Positions 20,831 to 32,315 of a stretch of 64,000 nt of DNA are shown one piece after another. Source of the DNA: Fasciola hepatica (taxonomy: Eukaryota; Platyhelminthes; Trematoda; Plagiorchiida; Fasciolidae). Made by a program: the position numbers and the translations under genes. Within the stretch, counting starts at the first letter, position 1. Every line of letters starts with the position of its first letter. The stretch covers positions 868,001 to 932,000 of the forward strand of contig CANUEZ040000140.1 of NCBI GenBank assembly GCA_948099385.1, read 5' to 3'. The notes below the pieces were generated by a model. It was not told the DNA's origin, made no database searches, and saw only the letters and a program-made list of their open reading frames with translations.

Positions 20831-22235
20831 AGAATACGATATTCTCACAATTATACAGCGAGAGGCTTTCGCCCGAGAATCGAGAGGTCGGAAGAAGTGG
20901 GACCAATCAACAAAGAAATATCATCTCCAAGAGGCGAATTGAAGCGTTCAAACCCCAAAACTCGTTGATGGACTGCTGCGAGTAGATGGTAGGCTGACCA
21001 ACGCCCACCTGAGCTTTGACACAAAGTATCACATACTGCTGCCGACTAAACAACCTGTGGTAGAGCTAATGGTCCAACACGTCCACGCCGTGGAGGGACA
21101 TGACGGGGAAAGTCATGTGACGAGCGTCATTCGAAAGCGCCTTTGGTTGCTGAGAGGACGAGAGACTGTAAAACGCGTAATCCGACGTTGCGTGAAATGC
21201 AGGAGACGCAATGCCACGGCGGGCAAACAACACATGGCCCCGCTACCAGAATGCAGGGTGACCGCTGGCTAGTGGCCGTTCAGTGACACCGGGTTGGACT
21301 ATTTCGGGCCCTTGTGGATCAAGTGCTGGAAGAGATTGGAAAAACGATATGGTTGTATCATGATGTGCATGAAGTCATACGCGGTACACGTAGAAGTCGC
21401 ACGCTCGATGACGACCGATTCGTTTCTACAGGCCTTGCAAAGATTTATCAACCGAAGAGACGTACCGGCCGATATATACTCAGATAATGGATCGAACTTT
21501 GTGGGTGCTCACTGGGAATTGCAACGTTGGCACAAGAACATAAACAGGGATGAACTGCGGGATCGAACCGTGGCCTACGGCATACGATGGCATTTCAACC
21601 CACCACAGGCCAGCCACCGCGGCGGCGTATGGGAACGCATAATCCGGTCCGCCAGACGGATATTGCTGTCAATCATGGAGCAGCAGCCGCCCGACGACGA
21701 GACGCTGAATACCGCAATGACTGAGGTGGATAGAATTATGAACAACCGTTCCCTGGTTCCAGTAATAAGGGGCGACCCCACCCACCTGGCGCTCACCCCG
21801 AACGACTTATTGACGCTAAGGTCGAACGAGGGTTTTCAAGGGCCGGTGAACCTTCGTGGGAGCTACCTCCACGGATGGAAGCAGGTGAATTATCTTGCCA
21901 AGGTTTTCTGGAGGCGCTGGCTGCGGGAGTACCTACCGGCTCTGCAGACTCGACAGGAGTGGCTGGTGAAAACAAGACTATTCAAGGTTGGGGATGTGGT
22001 GATGATCGCAGACGAACACTCACATTTCAGCACCTGGTCTTTGGGAGTAGTTGTGGAAACCATCGAAAGCACTGACGGAATGATAAGAACGGTGAAGGTG
22101 AAGACAGCTAACGGAGCGCTAATTCACGGCATACGCAGTATTAGCCTCCTCGAGAGCGAAGGCGGAGAAGCTCACTTACCGCTGGTGCCGATTCTATACA
22201 AACCTTTGTGTAACGAACGTTTGAGCAACGCGTAG
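20831..22235 (+). pseudogene. E1 integrase
   Basis: The zinc-binding region is readable (HVHAVEGHDGESHV, then VIRRCVKCRRRNATAGKQ) at 21,057-21,272 and ends at a TAG replacing Trp. The catalytic core is open from 21,294: LDYFGPLWIK (Asp 1), DIYSDNGSNFVGAH (Asp 2) and GGVWERIIRSARR (Glu), so the DDE triad is complete. The BEL/Pao C-terminal region (FKVGDVVMIADEHSHFS, MIRTVKVKTANG) follows. The last ~9 residues are encoded by the inverted LTR that begins at 22,209, so the native C-terminus is lost or altered. Confidence 0.9.
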
Positions 22236-22588
22236 CCAAATTCACAACGGATCCCGAAATCAAAAGACGATTATCCGTGGTATTCTACGATATTAGATTA
22301 TTAAAATAAACAATGACATCAAGAATATACAAACCTCAACAATACCATCACAAGGACTCAACAACGAGAAACCGAATAGCAGCCTGTGAGCAAGGAGCAC
22401 GTGCATCACGCAGGTCCAGGACAAGGATGTGCCAACTTAGCGCTCTGGGCGCGAACAAACAGCAATTGGTCCAGAAGAACAACCAGTTCGTAAAGACAAG
22501 TCAATAGTGTGAGCATATGAGTGATGTTAGGAAAAGCACTGAATCGCGAGGGGGAAAAATGGGGATTTTCCACGACCGGCTGTTACAC
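22209..22588 (-). repeat. BEL/Pao LTR in antisense orientation to E1, probably solo
   Basis: On the plus strand it starts TGTAACGAACGTTTGAGC and ends CACGACCGGCTGTTACA, the same orientation as the minus-strand E2 LTRs and opposite to the E1 5' LTR. It is 380 bp long. The flanking pentamers CTTTG (22,204-22,208) and CTATG (22,589-22,593) differ by one base and could be a target-site duplication. That would make it an independent solo LTR inserted just past the E1 integrase. Confidence 0.85.
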
Positions 22589-25500
22589 TATGGACAGCTT
22601 CTAGAGACCTTCGTTTTTTGCTATTTTTCCCACTGATCGCTGAGTTTTCTTGATTTCAGAGGTTCACAGTGCGGCACCTGGCACTAGTTTCCTGAATTGC
22701 TTCCCTCTCTTGACTGATTTCGACCGCAAAAGTTCTGCAAATCACGTCACTGATCAACCTTTAGATGGAATTTCGGTTGGTTCTAACTTGATTGTTCCTT
22801 CTGGACTCTCTGAACTCGTTTTACTAGGTCAACAAAAGATCGCATAGTTATCATTATTGTCCTAAGCCTTTTGGCTCGTAATGCATATGAACAGAATGAT
22901 TAAGGAGGCTGTTTCCCCATGTATGTATTCGCCGTCGCTATTAATAACCAAAATGTTGGTAACACAAGATAAGTCTAAGAAATAACGGCAAATATTCGGC
23001 GGAATATTATCCGTTATTACTTCAAAGCCTAAATACGGCGAAGATAGTCTAAATTCAGTGTTTTTCCACGAAGGCACCCTTTGGCAGATGTGGATGGAAG
23101 TGTTAACTTTGTGTCAATAGACCGCTGGTAGCTTCCACGGATACTTCATGTTGGGCAATCCATGTTCGCAAGAGCCCTTCAGGGTCTTCTAAAAGATAAA
23201 AATCAGCCAATAATTAAGAATTACATCTTAATTTTCTCGGCGGCGAATACTTGCTGTAAACCGGGTTCCTTTAATGTGCAAGGCAATTCTGTCACATCTT
23301 AGGTGGACCACCGGAAGGTCTCTGCACGCTTAAGCTGTCAAGCTTAATGGCCTGAGACGCAAAAGTTTGTCTACGCCCTAGAGGTTGCCGCAGTAATCTC
23401 TGATCGGTCGTTTTCTTTGAATAATATCTGAGTGAATCGCGGTAACTAGTGGAAAATATGACACCAGTGAACGCAAATAACCAGTGGTAAATACACCAGA
23501 TGAGTAATTGCCGTTTATAGCGCTCTCTGCAAATAGCAACGAGCGATGCGCCATCGGATTTGTGTTCATGCATTTCTTCCTCCATGTCGTTGGGCAGATT
23601 CTGACGCACAGTACTGAAATACCTGGCTAGAAGTCTGATCGGTTGTGGTTTCATCGCGGACAGGTGAACGCGGGTGAGTAGTGCGACAGACTAGTGGGCA
23701 TTTCACCTATCACGGCGCATTGGGTCAACCTCGCGTACGATTCATGCAATTGCAATCATCAGTCATCTGTTTCATGTGGTGCCATCTACGACCTCCTATA
23801 GAAAGCGTCGAATTTTACCCTTGTGAGAACAGACGGGAGTCATGTGTAGCCCCATAGTGCCCAGATTATCGTGTTCGACCACCGAGATCGACAGCACACG
23901 ACCCTGTCAATGGGTACTATGAAAAAATCGGCTTCTTTTCGCTGGTAATTAGGAAAAGAGTCGGAGACAGCGCAGTTATGAATGCTATCCTGCCTGGTGA
24001 AAAATAAATCTCGCGAAAGTGCCAGCTAGTATTCACAGCAGCATTTAAAGTTCGTGAAAAAAACCTCGGTGGGATAGTTATCTGTCGTACTTTGCTCGGT
24101 TAATGTGAATTTCTATTCAATAGCCAAAGTTTGACGAGCATGAGTTATAGCAAGGTGATCAAGTCTGTGGAGATTCGGAGACGACCGAGTTGGAGTGTAA
24201 AATTCGTAGTCAAAAATCACTATAGACGAACCTAGCCAACTAGTACATGTCTGTGGGCTATTTTTATTTCTTTCGGTGCCACGGGAATGTTCGACGTTTG
24301 TCTGCTTGCTGAAAAGACAACTGGTTTACGCCAGCACTTATGCTACGATAAAAACAGTAAAAACGCTGAATGTTGGCACGATTATTTCCCATACTGGTGA
24401 ATTTAAACTACAGATTGATGAGGTATCAAGATGGCGAATAGTGGAGGCTTATAGGGCTACGTCCATAAGCTATACGGAACTTGGAGCACATCTTTCACAT
24501 CAGAACAAGCAACACATGGACGGTCTCGTGACATGAATGTGTGCCGTTTTTAGTGAGGTCATACACTGCATCCGGATCAGCCGATTGTACAGTTTTTATG
24601 AGACAGAAAGTGAGATCGTCATTATTTAAAAATGACTCGTTTACGCGTAATAAATCACGACTACTGATTCATCCAAGTGTGAATAACACCGTTCAGTGTT
24701 CTACAAAATTAAGGTGATTTTATCAACCGTTTTGAATTCCTAAACAATCTGCGTAGCACCAAGTAACCACAAACCCAGGAACTCAATATAGGATTATATA
24801 TAAGCCATATTAGGCGACCCTCTAGTGAAAAAACGCAGCCGTTTTGATCAGAATAAACAGTTACCAAGTTGTATGTGTGTTGAGTTGTTCGTCATAATTT
24901 TTCCATCGACAGAGCCGAATCTTTGACACCATATTTTTCCACATTACCGTACCGATCACAGATCCAAGGTTTTTCAAATATTGCCGTTAAGGAACCGAGA
25001 GCTTGAATAATTAGGACCGCACGACTTGCAAATTTTATTGAGGACACAGTATCACCTGCAGGGCTAGGCTGTTCTTGTGAACCAATTTGCATATACGTAT
25101 ATATTTATGTAGACCGAATGGAAACACCTCATTTGGGGCAGCGGAATGGTGGAACGGGTTGTGGCTGGCAAAGAATTGGGGGATGCAGAGGAAATATAAA
25201 AAAATATATACACGTAAGAGAGGCGGTAGCATAGAGCAGTGGAGTGATAAAAAGCGTAGGCAGCAGTGCCCAGAAGAGACAGTTAGAGTTTGATCAGATA
25301 GTACAGAATTACTTTTAGAAGATCATGTTGAACTTGAACATGGTAGATCACAGAGAAGGAGGGACGACTTCAGAAGCACAGAAGTGAAGACAGCTGTGAA
25401 CAGAAGTGGATAAACCAGGGAATACGAAGGTAAGAGTGAATCCAGCAATCGGAATATTGCATGTGTGACATGAGGTGACAGTTGAAAATATGTAAAGCTG

Positions 25501-27590
25501 CAATAAATGGACGTACATTACTCGGCAAGATTATGATGGTTGTGAAATTGGCTAAAGAACACATGGCGAATGAAAATACAGAGTGGTCGGAGCAGTGTTA
25601 AACACCGGTGGAGGAGGGTAACTCGGAGGTTAAAGGAACTGTGGTTCAGAGATGCAGACTCTGTAACATCGAATCTTGTGGGACAGATATAACTGACGAA
25701 CCGTAAACATCGGGTAGTGGCAGATCATATGATTAGAAACCAAAAGTGAAAAATTATGATGTGAGGATGAATTCACATTGGGTGGAACGTGAAAAAGCAG
25801 AGCAGCCGGGGAGGCACACTGGAGATGCCTGTGGCGAGCAATATACGGAACAGGAGATGATAGTTCCGATCGAGGGGAAGCACATAAGAGGCTACTAACC
25901 AAATAGTTTTACTGCAGATGAGACACGATAGATACCGAGCTAAAACAAGAAATGTGCCCGGACAGATAGACCTGTGAAGGAACAAAAGGCTCGAGAAATA
26001 CATGCATGCCTGAGTTGGCAGAATGGAATATGATAGCTGCTTGCCCGCGGGCAGTTGCGCAAATGGGCTGAGGTGGAAATCGCTAATCTAGGCAATGCCC
26101 TATGTGGAGATCCACGGGAGATTTGCAGAGCCAAGCAAGGAAAACATGGTGGTGGTGAATAGATAATAAATGTTGCCGCAAAAGATGCCGAGGTGAAGGT
26201 GGCGAGTTCTGATTTCGGGACTGGCCTTGGGTGCGGGAGGGACTGGTCCGTGGTTGCAGGGCGCGCGGTAAGGCAGGACAAGGAGCAATATGGAAAATAG
26301 TAGCAAGTGAGTTATGAGAATGTGACCAATGAGCTTCGTGAGTATCGGGAGGTACCGAGTGATCAGAGATTGGTAACTGGCAAGAGCGACGTGGGTGGAA
26401 AAGGAAAAATTGCTGGCATGGTGAGAGTAAAGTGGATAAGGCGACAGTAAAATCGAGCAATGAGAGCTTTCACAGTGAGGAAAGATGGCAGCGAGGACTG
26501 AACTGGTAGTTGTTTGTGCAGGGGTAGAACTGCATAAAAAGAAAGAAACGAGAGTGATGACAGGAAAGATAGATGAGTGAACCAGGGCGGAACAGGAATG
26601 GAAGAAGCACGCACTCTGCAACCGATAGGGTTGGATGCGCCAGGGCGAGCAGAGTAACAGTATGCGATCAGGAACCGGTGCTACTGGGTGGGGTTGACCG
26701 TGCGCTGTACACTCAAACTGAAAAATGTTTCGTGAAGTGAACATACGAGGTATGATTCGCCAGCCTAATTGCGCTCGCACATCGCTGCAGACGGCCTGCA
26801 AGCCCGATGTGCGCCGGCCAAAGAGGGGGGTCTGACCGCGCCCCGCACCGTTGGGATTGGCTTGAGTGATCATTGATGATTTAACAGAGGGCTGAGTAAC
26901 CAAAATAATGTTATATAATCCAGGGTCAATTAGTCAGGTTGTGAGCACTTGGAAAACAGAGCAAATGAGAACAGCGATTGACGGACGGCCATACAGCGTT
27001 ATCATCCTAGTGCCCCACCCAGGAAGATAATTAGCGCGATGCTCAAAGTGATTGACCGGTATCGGGGAGCACCGGAGGAGGAAAGGAGATGGAGCAATAC
27101 AGTCTGAGTATACCTCAGCTGAGGATTACCGGTTAACGGAAGCAGGAACGAACGTGAAGCAAGGGCGCAACGGGTCCTAAGCAGAATTCCAGCAACGCGG
27201 TGCAAGACTGAAAAATAAAAGGCGAGCTTTGAATAGGTATGAGCTAGAAGATTCAGTAATGAGGTTAACATTGGGCCTAAATTTGTCAGTCCGTAGAAGA
27301 GAAAAAGAAAATCTGCGTGAGGCCATGGAGGAAAATAAGCTGCTGCCTACGGTGGCAGCAGAATCGCTGACGTCATAACTGAGTGCTAAGTTCGCTTAAT
27401 GAGTCACATAAGGCGAGAGAAATGAGACTGAACGTTTTGGTCCAGAACTGCCAAGAAGGTAACGAGAGCCATCGTGGGGCCTGACGTGGGAGAGAGACAA
27501 ATTAAGTAATAGGATTTCAAGGATGGTTCGGTTGATTACCATTCTTTTGCTGTCATTCGGGGGACAGTTATATATACATACACATATATG
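22589..27590. other. Long unassigned stretch
   Basis: Five kilobases without a recognised domain. Open frames such as 23,292-23,654 (-, 120 codons), 24,276-24,536 (+) and 26,100-26,903 (-, 267 codons) have no known motif. From about 25,200 the plus strand is purine-rich and the minus strand pyrimidine-rich. The minus strand there reads as low-complexity Ser/Pro/His/Leu-rich peptide in several frames at once, which argues against a gene. It could be old 3' or ORF1 sequence of the CR1-like family next door, but I cannot show it. Confidence 0.4.
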
Positions 27591-28476
27591 TACTGGACCA
27601 GTGTGCAGTGACTGATGCAGTTCCTATAGCTTCGGTGAAGACGGTTTCAGGGCTGCAAAATTGATGTAACTAAATAACGGTAGTGAACCATGGAACATAT
27701 AGGGCACATTGACCGTGTGTGCGGCGTACTGTAGTGGCCTACCTGAAAACCTGAATGCACCTGGAAGGACTTGTTTCTGAGTGGCTTGTTGAGCCGCTGG
27801 GTAAAACAACTGCTGTAAGCAGTCAGGCTTTAAAAGTCTAGACGGCAAGCTCCAAAGATAAACGGTTAAAAAAAGCACTTGCGACCCGAAAACTGCCAGC
27901 ATCCAGAAGAAGGATAAAGTGTTCTTGGAAGGCGAGGTGGTTCACAGAGGCAGAACAATAGCCTAAAAGTCGGGGCCTTTCGTTGTTAGCCTGACTTCTG
28001 GTTACGTGAACGTTGAATAACGGTAAAACGGTTGGGACGGAAAAGAATTTATCGATAGTATGTACGAGTGCAAACTTTGAATGAGAATGTCCAATGCGCG
28101 AAGGGAGTTCATCCTAGATTCTGTAGTGTGTGAGGAGAAAGCTCTAAGCGCGGAACAGCCTCCGCAATGTGTATGTTGATTGTTTACTGTCTATTACCAG
28201 GTGAATATCCAGTATCCGGGGAGAAACATAACTGGTTAGAGGAAAAGCATAACCTATTCAGTAGTTTGCAGAGAAGTACCAGGTTCAGCTTGAAGCGACA
28301 AGGCCCTAAGGACTAGATTTTGAGAGATAAACTCCGTTCTCTATGGATTTATTGTGATGGTCACCCAACGAGCTGCTTTGTGAATCCCCTCTTAGTACAT
28401 TCAATAATAGTCCTGTTGGATTTTCACACTCTAGAGTAGATCAGGGGACAATATTCAAGAAGGGGCCTTGCACGTA
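27591..28476 (-). pseudogene. CR1/Jockey-like RT thumb and 3' region
   Basis: From 28,476 leftward the minus strand reads VRARPLLEYCPLIYS, IIECTKRGFTKQLVG, IHRERSLSLKI and LGPCRFKLNLVLLCKLLNR, the conserved thumb region of CR1/Jockey-type reverse transcriptases (usual pattern RPLLEYCS, QRRFTKQL, Y-RERC, RRLKLNL). Several stops interrupt it. Below ~28,150 coding similarity fades and the sequence is probably 3' untranslated. Confidence 0.75.
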
Positions 28477-28481
28477 CCTTG
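28477..28481. other. Target-site duplication of E2, left copy
   Basis: CCTTG directly precedes the left LTR and recurs directly after the right LTR at 35,157-35,161. Five bases is within the usual BEL/Pao range of 4-6. Confidence 0.92.
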
Positions 28482-28860
28482 TGTTACGAACGTTTGAGCA
28501 ATGCGTAGCCAAATTCGCAACGGATCCCGAAATCAGAAGGCGATTATCCGTGATAATTCTACGATACTAGATTATTAAAATAAACAATGACGTAAACAAT
28601 ATACAAACCTCAATAATACGATCACAAAGTCTCAACAACGAGAAACCGAATAGCAGCGTGTGAGCAGACAGCACGTGCGTCACGCAGGTCCTGAACAAGG
28701 ATGTGCCAAAATAGCGCTCTGGGCGCGAACAAACAACAATTGGTCCAGAAAAACAACCAGTTCGTAAAGACAAGTCAATAGTGTATGGAAATGAGTGATG
28801 TTGGGAAAAAACACTGAATCGCGAGGGAAAAAGGGGGATTTTCCACGACCGGCTGTTACA
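28482..28860 (-). repeat. E2 3' LTR
   Basis: 379 bp from TGTTACGAACG to CCGGCTGTTACA on the plus strand. It is identical to the LTR at 34,778-35,156 except for one base by my reading. It lies 3' of pol on the minus strand. Confidence 0.95.
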
Positions 28861-28880
28861 CCGCCCACCAAAATCCTCCT
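28861..28880 (-). other. E2 polypurine tract
   Basis: On the minus strand AGGAGGATTTTGGTGGGCGG directly precedes the 3' LTR. The same sequence type (GGATTTTGGCCGGCGG) precedes the family-2 LTR at 48,569, and a related one precedes the fragment B LTR at 15,505. Confidence 0.7.
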
Positions 28881-29131
28881 GGATCCTTAGCAGAGTCAAA
28901 GGTTCGGTACAAAGGTACTGATTCTTCCTACTTGCCTAGGCCCTGCTGTCAGTGCGCGCGTCTAATGCTCGTCGTCGACGTTCCACTACTGGTCGCACCT
29001 AACCCATTGGCTACATAGACGTGAGGCTAGTCTACATCTTCCACAAGACCAAATGACCGATGGCGGGCGTGAATGGTCACATAGACGTTGTCCTCGTAGG
29101 GGGCCGTCCGGTCCTGGATGTACGCGCTTGA

Positions 29132-29168
29132 GTGTGTGTGTGTGTGTGCGTGTGTGTGTGTGTGTGTG
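29132..29168. repeat. (TG)n microsatellite
   Basis: 37 bases of TG repeat with one CG interruption, inside the E2 3' untranslated region. Confidence 0.93.
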
Positions 29169-29567
29169 CCGGGGTTACAATGAAATCACAGTTATGACTA
29201 CACATCAAAGGAGGACTTTCTGCAATGTCAACAAAAGACCGCGTGGCAAGAAAACGAGTAAATGTAGCATGCATGTGTGACCTGAGCTCCACTACTTCCA
29301 CATGTGCAAGGGGCATTCGGTAGCGTCAACAAAAGGCGAACAAAGAACACTGTCACATGTATGATGGGTTTACGGGATGTAGAGTGCGTCGTGCATGCGC
29401 GTATGTATCGGGATGTATAATGGAATCGCACTCATCACCACATATCGGAAAGAACCTTCTGTAATGTCAACGAAAAGACCGCGAGCACCTTAACGTGTTT
29501 GACGGAGATTGTGTGGTATATATGGTGTTTCTTTATCCACCTCGATTACTGGTGTGAAAAAGGTTTA

Positions 29568-32315
29568 CTAGGCCACAGGGTTATCATCTCCTCCGTCTTC
29601 GCTCTCGAGTAGGTTAATACTGCGTATGTCACGAATGAGCACTCCGTTAGCTGTCTTCACCTTCACCGTTCTTATCATTTCGTCGGTGCTTTTGATGGTT
29701 TCCGTAACTACTCCCAAAGACCAAGCGCTGAAATGTGCGCGTTCGTCGGCGATCATAACCACGTCCCCAACTTTGAATGGTCTTGTTTTGGCCAGCCACT
29801 TCTGTCGAGTCTGCAAAGCCGGTAGGTACTCCCGTAGCCATCGCCTCCAGAAGACCTTGGCCAGATAGTTCGCTCGCTTCCACCCATGGAGGTAGCTCCC
29901 ACGAAGGTTTACCGGCCCTTGGAAACCCTCGTTCGACCTTAGCGTCAATAAGTCGTTTGGGGTGAGCGCCAGGTGGGCGGGGTCGCCGTTCAATACTGGA
30001 ACCAGGGGGCGGTTGTTCAGGATTCGCTCCACCTCAGTCATGACGGTGTTCAGGGTCTCGTCGTCGGGCGGCTGCTGCTCCATGATTGACAGCAATATCC
30101 GTCTGGCGGACCGGATCATGCGTTCCCATATGCCGCCTCGGTGACTGGCCTGTGGTGGGTTGAAATGCCAGCGTATGCCGTAGGCCACGGTTCGATTCTG
30201 CAGTTCGTCCCTGTTTATGTTCTTGTGCCAACGCTGCAATTCCCGTTGAGCGCCCACAAAGTTCGATCCATTATCTGAGTATATGTCGGCCGGTACGCCT
30301 CTTCGGTTGATAAATCTTTGCAAGGCCCGTAGAAACGAATCGGTCGTCATCGAATGTGCGACTTCTAGGTGCACCGCACGTGATTTCATGCACGTCATGA
30401 TACATCCGTATCGCTTTTCTAATCTTTTCCCGCACTTGATCCACAAGGGCCCGAAATAGTCCAACCCGGTGTCACTGAACGGCCACCAGCCCGTAGTTAC
30501 CCCGCATTCTGGTAGCGGGGCCATGAGTTGTTTGCCTGCTGTGGCATTGCGTCTCCTGCATTGCACACACCGTCGGATCACGCGTTTTACAGTCTCTCGT
30601 CCTCTCAACAACCAAAGACGCTTTCGGATGACGCTCGTCACGTGACTTTCCCCGGCATGTCCCTCTACGGCGTGGACGTGTTGAATCATTAGCTCTACTA
30701 CGGGTTGTCTCGCAGGCAGCAGTATAGGATACTTTGTGTCGAAGTTCAGGTGGGCGTTGGTCAGCCTACCATCCACCCGCAGCAGTCCGTTGATGATTTT
30801 GGGGTTTAAACGCTTCAGCTCGCCTCTTGGAGATGGCATGTCTTCATTGGTCAGCCCCACTTCTTCCGCCCTCTTGAGTTCTCGGGCGAAAGCCTCGCGT
30901 TGTATCATTCTGAAAATATCGTACTCTGCCGCTTGTAGCTCATCGGGACCTATCGGGCCGACCGGTATCCGACCTGAGGGCCGTAGCCCTTTCATGACTA
31001 GTAAACCTATCTTGAACCTGGTTAACCAAACTAGCGAACGAAGCGTCTTCATCCAGGAAGAAAACCTGACCAGTCGCGATAAAATGGGCGACGCTTCGAC
31101 GACGTTGGTTGCTATCACTACGCCTTTGATCTCCAGTTCCAATTCCGTAGGGGGTTTTAATTCGAACACGGGCCAGTCCTGTTTGGGCAATTGCAGGAAG
31201 TTCGGCCCTCTCGTCCACGTGTCCAGTTGCCTGAAGTTGTTCGCACCTCGAGAGCACAGGTCGGCCGGATTATCGCCAGACCTGACATGACTCCACTGGT
31301 GCGTGGCCGATTCATCGTGGATAATCGTGAGCCGGTTAGCAACGAAAGTACTAAACCGGCTCCGGACGTTGTTAATGTAGTAAAGTACTATCGTTGAATC
31401 CGTCCAGAAGCTCACCGACCAAATGTAGAGATCGAAACATCTCTTCACAGCTTGCACCACCCTGACTGCCAACACGGCTGCGCTGATTTCAAGGCGTGGG
31501 ATTGAGACCGACTTCAGTGGTGCAACGCGGGCTTTGGCGAACAGGATCCTCGTGGTATATTGTCCATCTCCTGCGCACCATCGTCCGTACACCACAGCTC
31601 CATAACCGACTTCGGATGCATCGGAAAAGGCATGTAGTTCTCCAGTATGGCCAGGGGTCAAACATCGTGGTATTCTTATGTCCCCTAATTTCTTCAAGGT
31701 GTTCAAAAATTCCTCCCAGTCCAGCCGGTCCCCTCGGTCCAGTGACTGGTCCCAATCAACTTTCTTACGGCACAGCCGCTGCAGCAAGATCTTTCCGGGT
31801 AGCAGCCATGGTGAGACGAAACCGAGCGGGTCGAACAAACTTGAGACGGCAGATAGTATGCCACGACGGGTTATTGGCAGCTCGGGAACGTTCAGTTCGA
31901 AAACAAAATCGTCCGTTTCCGCGTCCCATTGTATCCCTAAAGTGCGCTCGATAGGAAGTGGAGAGCCGTCCAAATCTCTTACCCTTTCGACCTTTTCGTG
32001 ATACTGGATGACCTTCAGCACTTCCGAAGCGTTCGACATCCATTTAGTTAGATGGAAGCCACCCTCTTCCAGCAATCTCGTCAGACCCCTGAACTGCTCT
32101 AGAGCTGATTCCACATCATCGAATGACCCAAGGTAGTCGTCGACGTAGAAGTTCCTGCTGACGCTTTCTACCACCGTCCGATGTACCAGATCGCCATGTT
32201 TGTTCGCTGATTCTCGGAGGGCGTAGTTGGCACAAAATGGTGACGATATGGCTCCGAAGGGGTGGACGGTCATTCTATAATTCACCACTGCGTTGTCCCG
32301 GTCGCTCCCTTCCAA
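29568..32315 (-). CDS. E2 pol ORF: RT (C-terminal part), RNase H, integrase
   Basis: An open frame of 915 residues. It opens within the RT palm just after a TAG. YVDD is at residues 57-60 (32,136-32,147). The thumb is followed by RNase H with HAFSDASEVGYG, LEISAAVLA, WTDSTIVLYY and GDNPADLCSRG, all catalytic acids present. The integrase has a zinc-binding region (HVHAVEGHAGESHV ... RRCVQCRRRNA) and a full DDE triad in LDYFGPLWIK, DIYSDNGSNF and GIWERMIRSARR. It ends with the BEL/Pao C-terminal domain (FKVGDVVMIADERAHFS). Enzymes for reverse transcription and integration of the element's cDNA. Alone it cannot be a complete pol because the RT N-terminus is upstream of the stop. Confidence 0.93.
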   Translation of the reverse strand: MEGSDRDNAVVNYRMTVHPFGAISSPFCANYALRESANKHGDLVHRTVVESVSRNFYVDDYLGSFDDVESALEQFRGLTRLLEEGGFHLTKWMSNASEVLKVIQYHEKVERVRDLDGSPLPIERTLGIQWDAETDDFVFELNVPELPITRRGILSAVSSLFDPLGFVSPWLLPGKILLQRLCRKKVDWDQSLDRGDRLDWEEFLNTLKKLGDIRIPRCLTPGHTGELHAFSDASEVGYGAVVYGRWCAGDGQYTTRILFAKARVAPLKSVSIPRLEISAAVLAVRVVQAVKRCFDLYIWSVSFWTDSTIVLYYINNVRSRFSTFVANRLTIIHDESATHQWSHVRSGDNPADLCSRGANNFRQLDTWTRGPNFLQLPKQDWPVFELKPPTELELEIKGVVIATNVVEASPILSRLVRFSSWMKTLRSLVWLTRFKIGLLVMKGLRPSGRIPVGPIGPDELQAAEYDIFRMIQREAFARELKRAEEVGLTNEDMPSPRGELKRLNPKIINGLLRVDGRLTNAHLNFDTKYPILLPARQPVVELMIQHVHAVEGHAGESHVTSVIRKRLWLLRGRETVKRVIRRCVQCRRRNATAGKQLMAPLPECGVTTGWWPFSDTGLDYFGPLWIKCGKRLEKRYGCIMTCMKSRAVHLEVAHSMTTDSFLRALQRFINRRGVPADIYSDNGSNFVGAQRELQRWHKNINRDELQNRTVAYGIRWHFNPPQASHRGGIWERMIRSARRILLSIMEQQPPDDETLNTVMTEVERILNNRPLVPVLNGDPAHLALTPNDLLTLRSNEGFQGPVNLRGSYLHGWKRANYLAKVFWRRWLREYLPALQTRQKWLAKTRPFKVGDVVMIADERAHFSAWSLGVVTETIKSTDEMIRTVKVKTANGVLIRDIRSINLLESEDGGDDNPVA

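Larger units (their letters stand above)
16798..22208 (+). mobile_element. BEL/Pao LTR retrotransposon, copy E1
   Basis: E1 has a correctly oriented 5' LTR, gag, protease, RT, RNase H and integrase in BEL/Pao order. It does not end with a direct 3' LTR: at 22,209 an LTR of the same family starts in the opposite orientation. The gag start codon is mutated and ~190 bp of gag are deleted. Pol holds at least five stops, two frameshifts and a destroyed RT active site. From ~18,455 onward it is nearly identical to E3. Confidence 0.9.
28861..29567 (-). other. E2 3' untranslated region with repeats
   Basis: About 700 bp lie between the integrase stop and the 3' LTR. They contain a (TG)n tract (29,132-29,168) and an imperfectly repeated ~75-bp block. 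The block runs from ~29,173 (GGTTACAATGAAATCAC ... CAACAAAAGACCGCG) and recurs at ~29,410 (GATGTATAATGGAATCGCAC ... CAACGAAAAGACCGCG), with a partial third version near 29,320. E1 lacks this region. Confidence 0.7.

Noticed and set aside
16798..22588. Reading E1 as a complete element with two terminal LTRs
   Set aside because: The two LTRs are in opposite orientation, which a normal LTR retrotransposon cannot have; the right one is treated as separate.
26100..26903. A 267-codon open frame on the minus strand
   Set aside because: Several overlapping frames of the same strand are also open because the strand is pyrimidine-rich. The peptide is low-complexity Ser/Leu/His-rich with no domain, so I do not call a gene.
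29053..29316. Peptides with long Val/Cys or His/Thr runs
   Set aside because: They are translations of the TG microsatellite in the E2 3' untranslated region.
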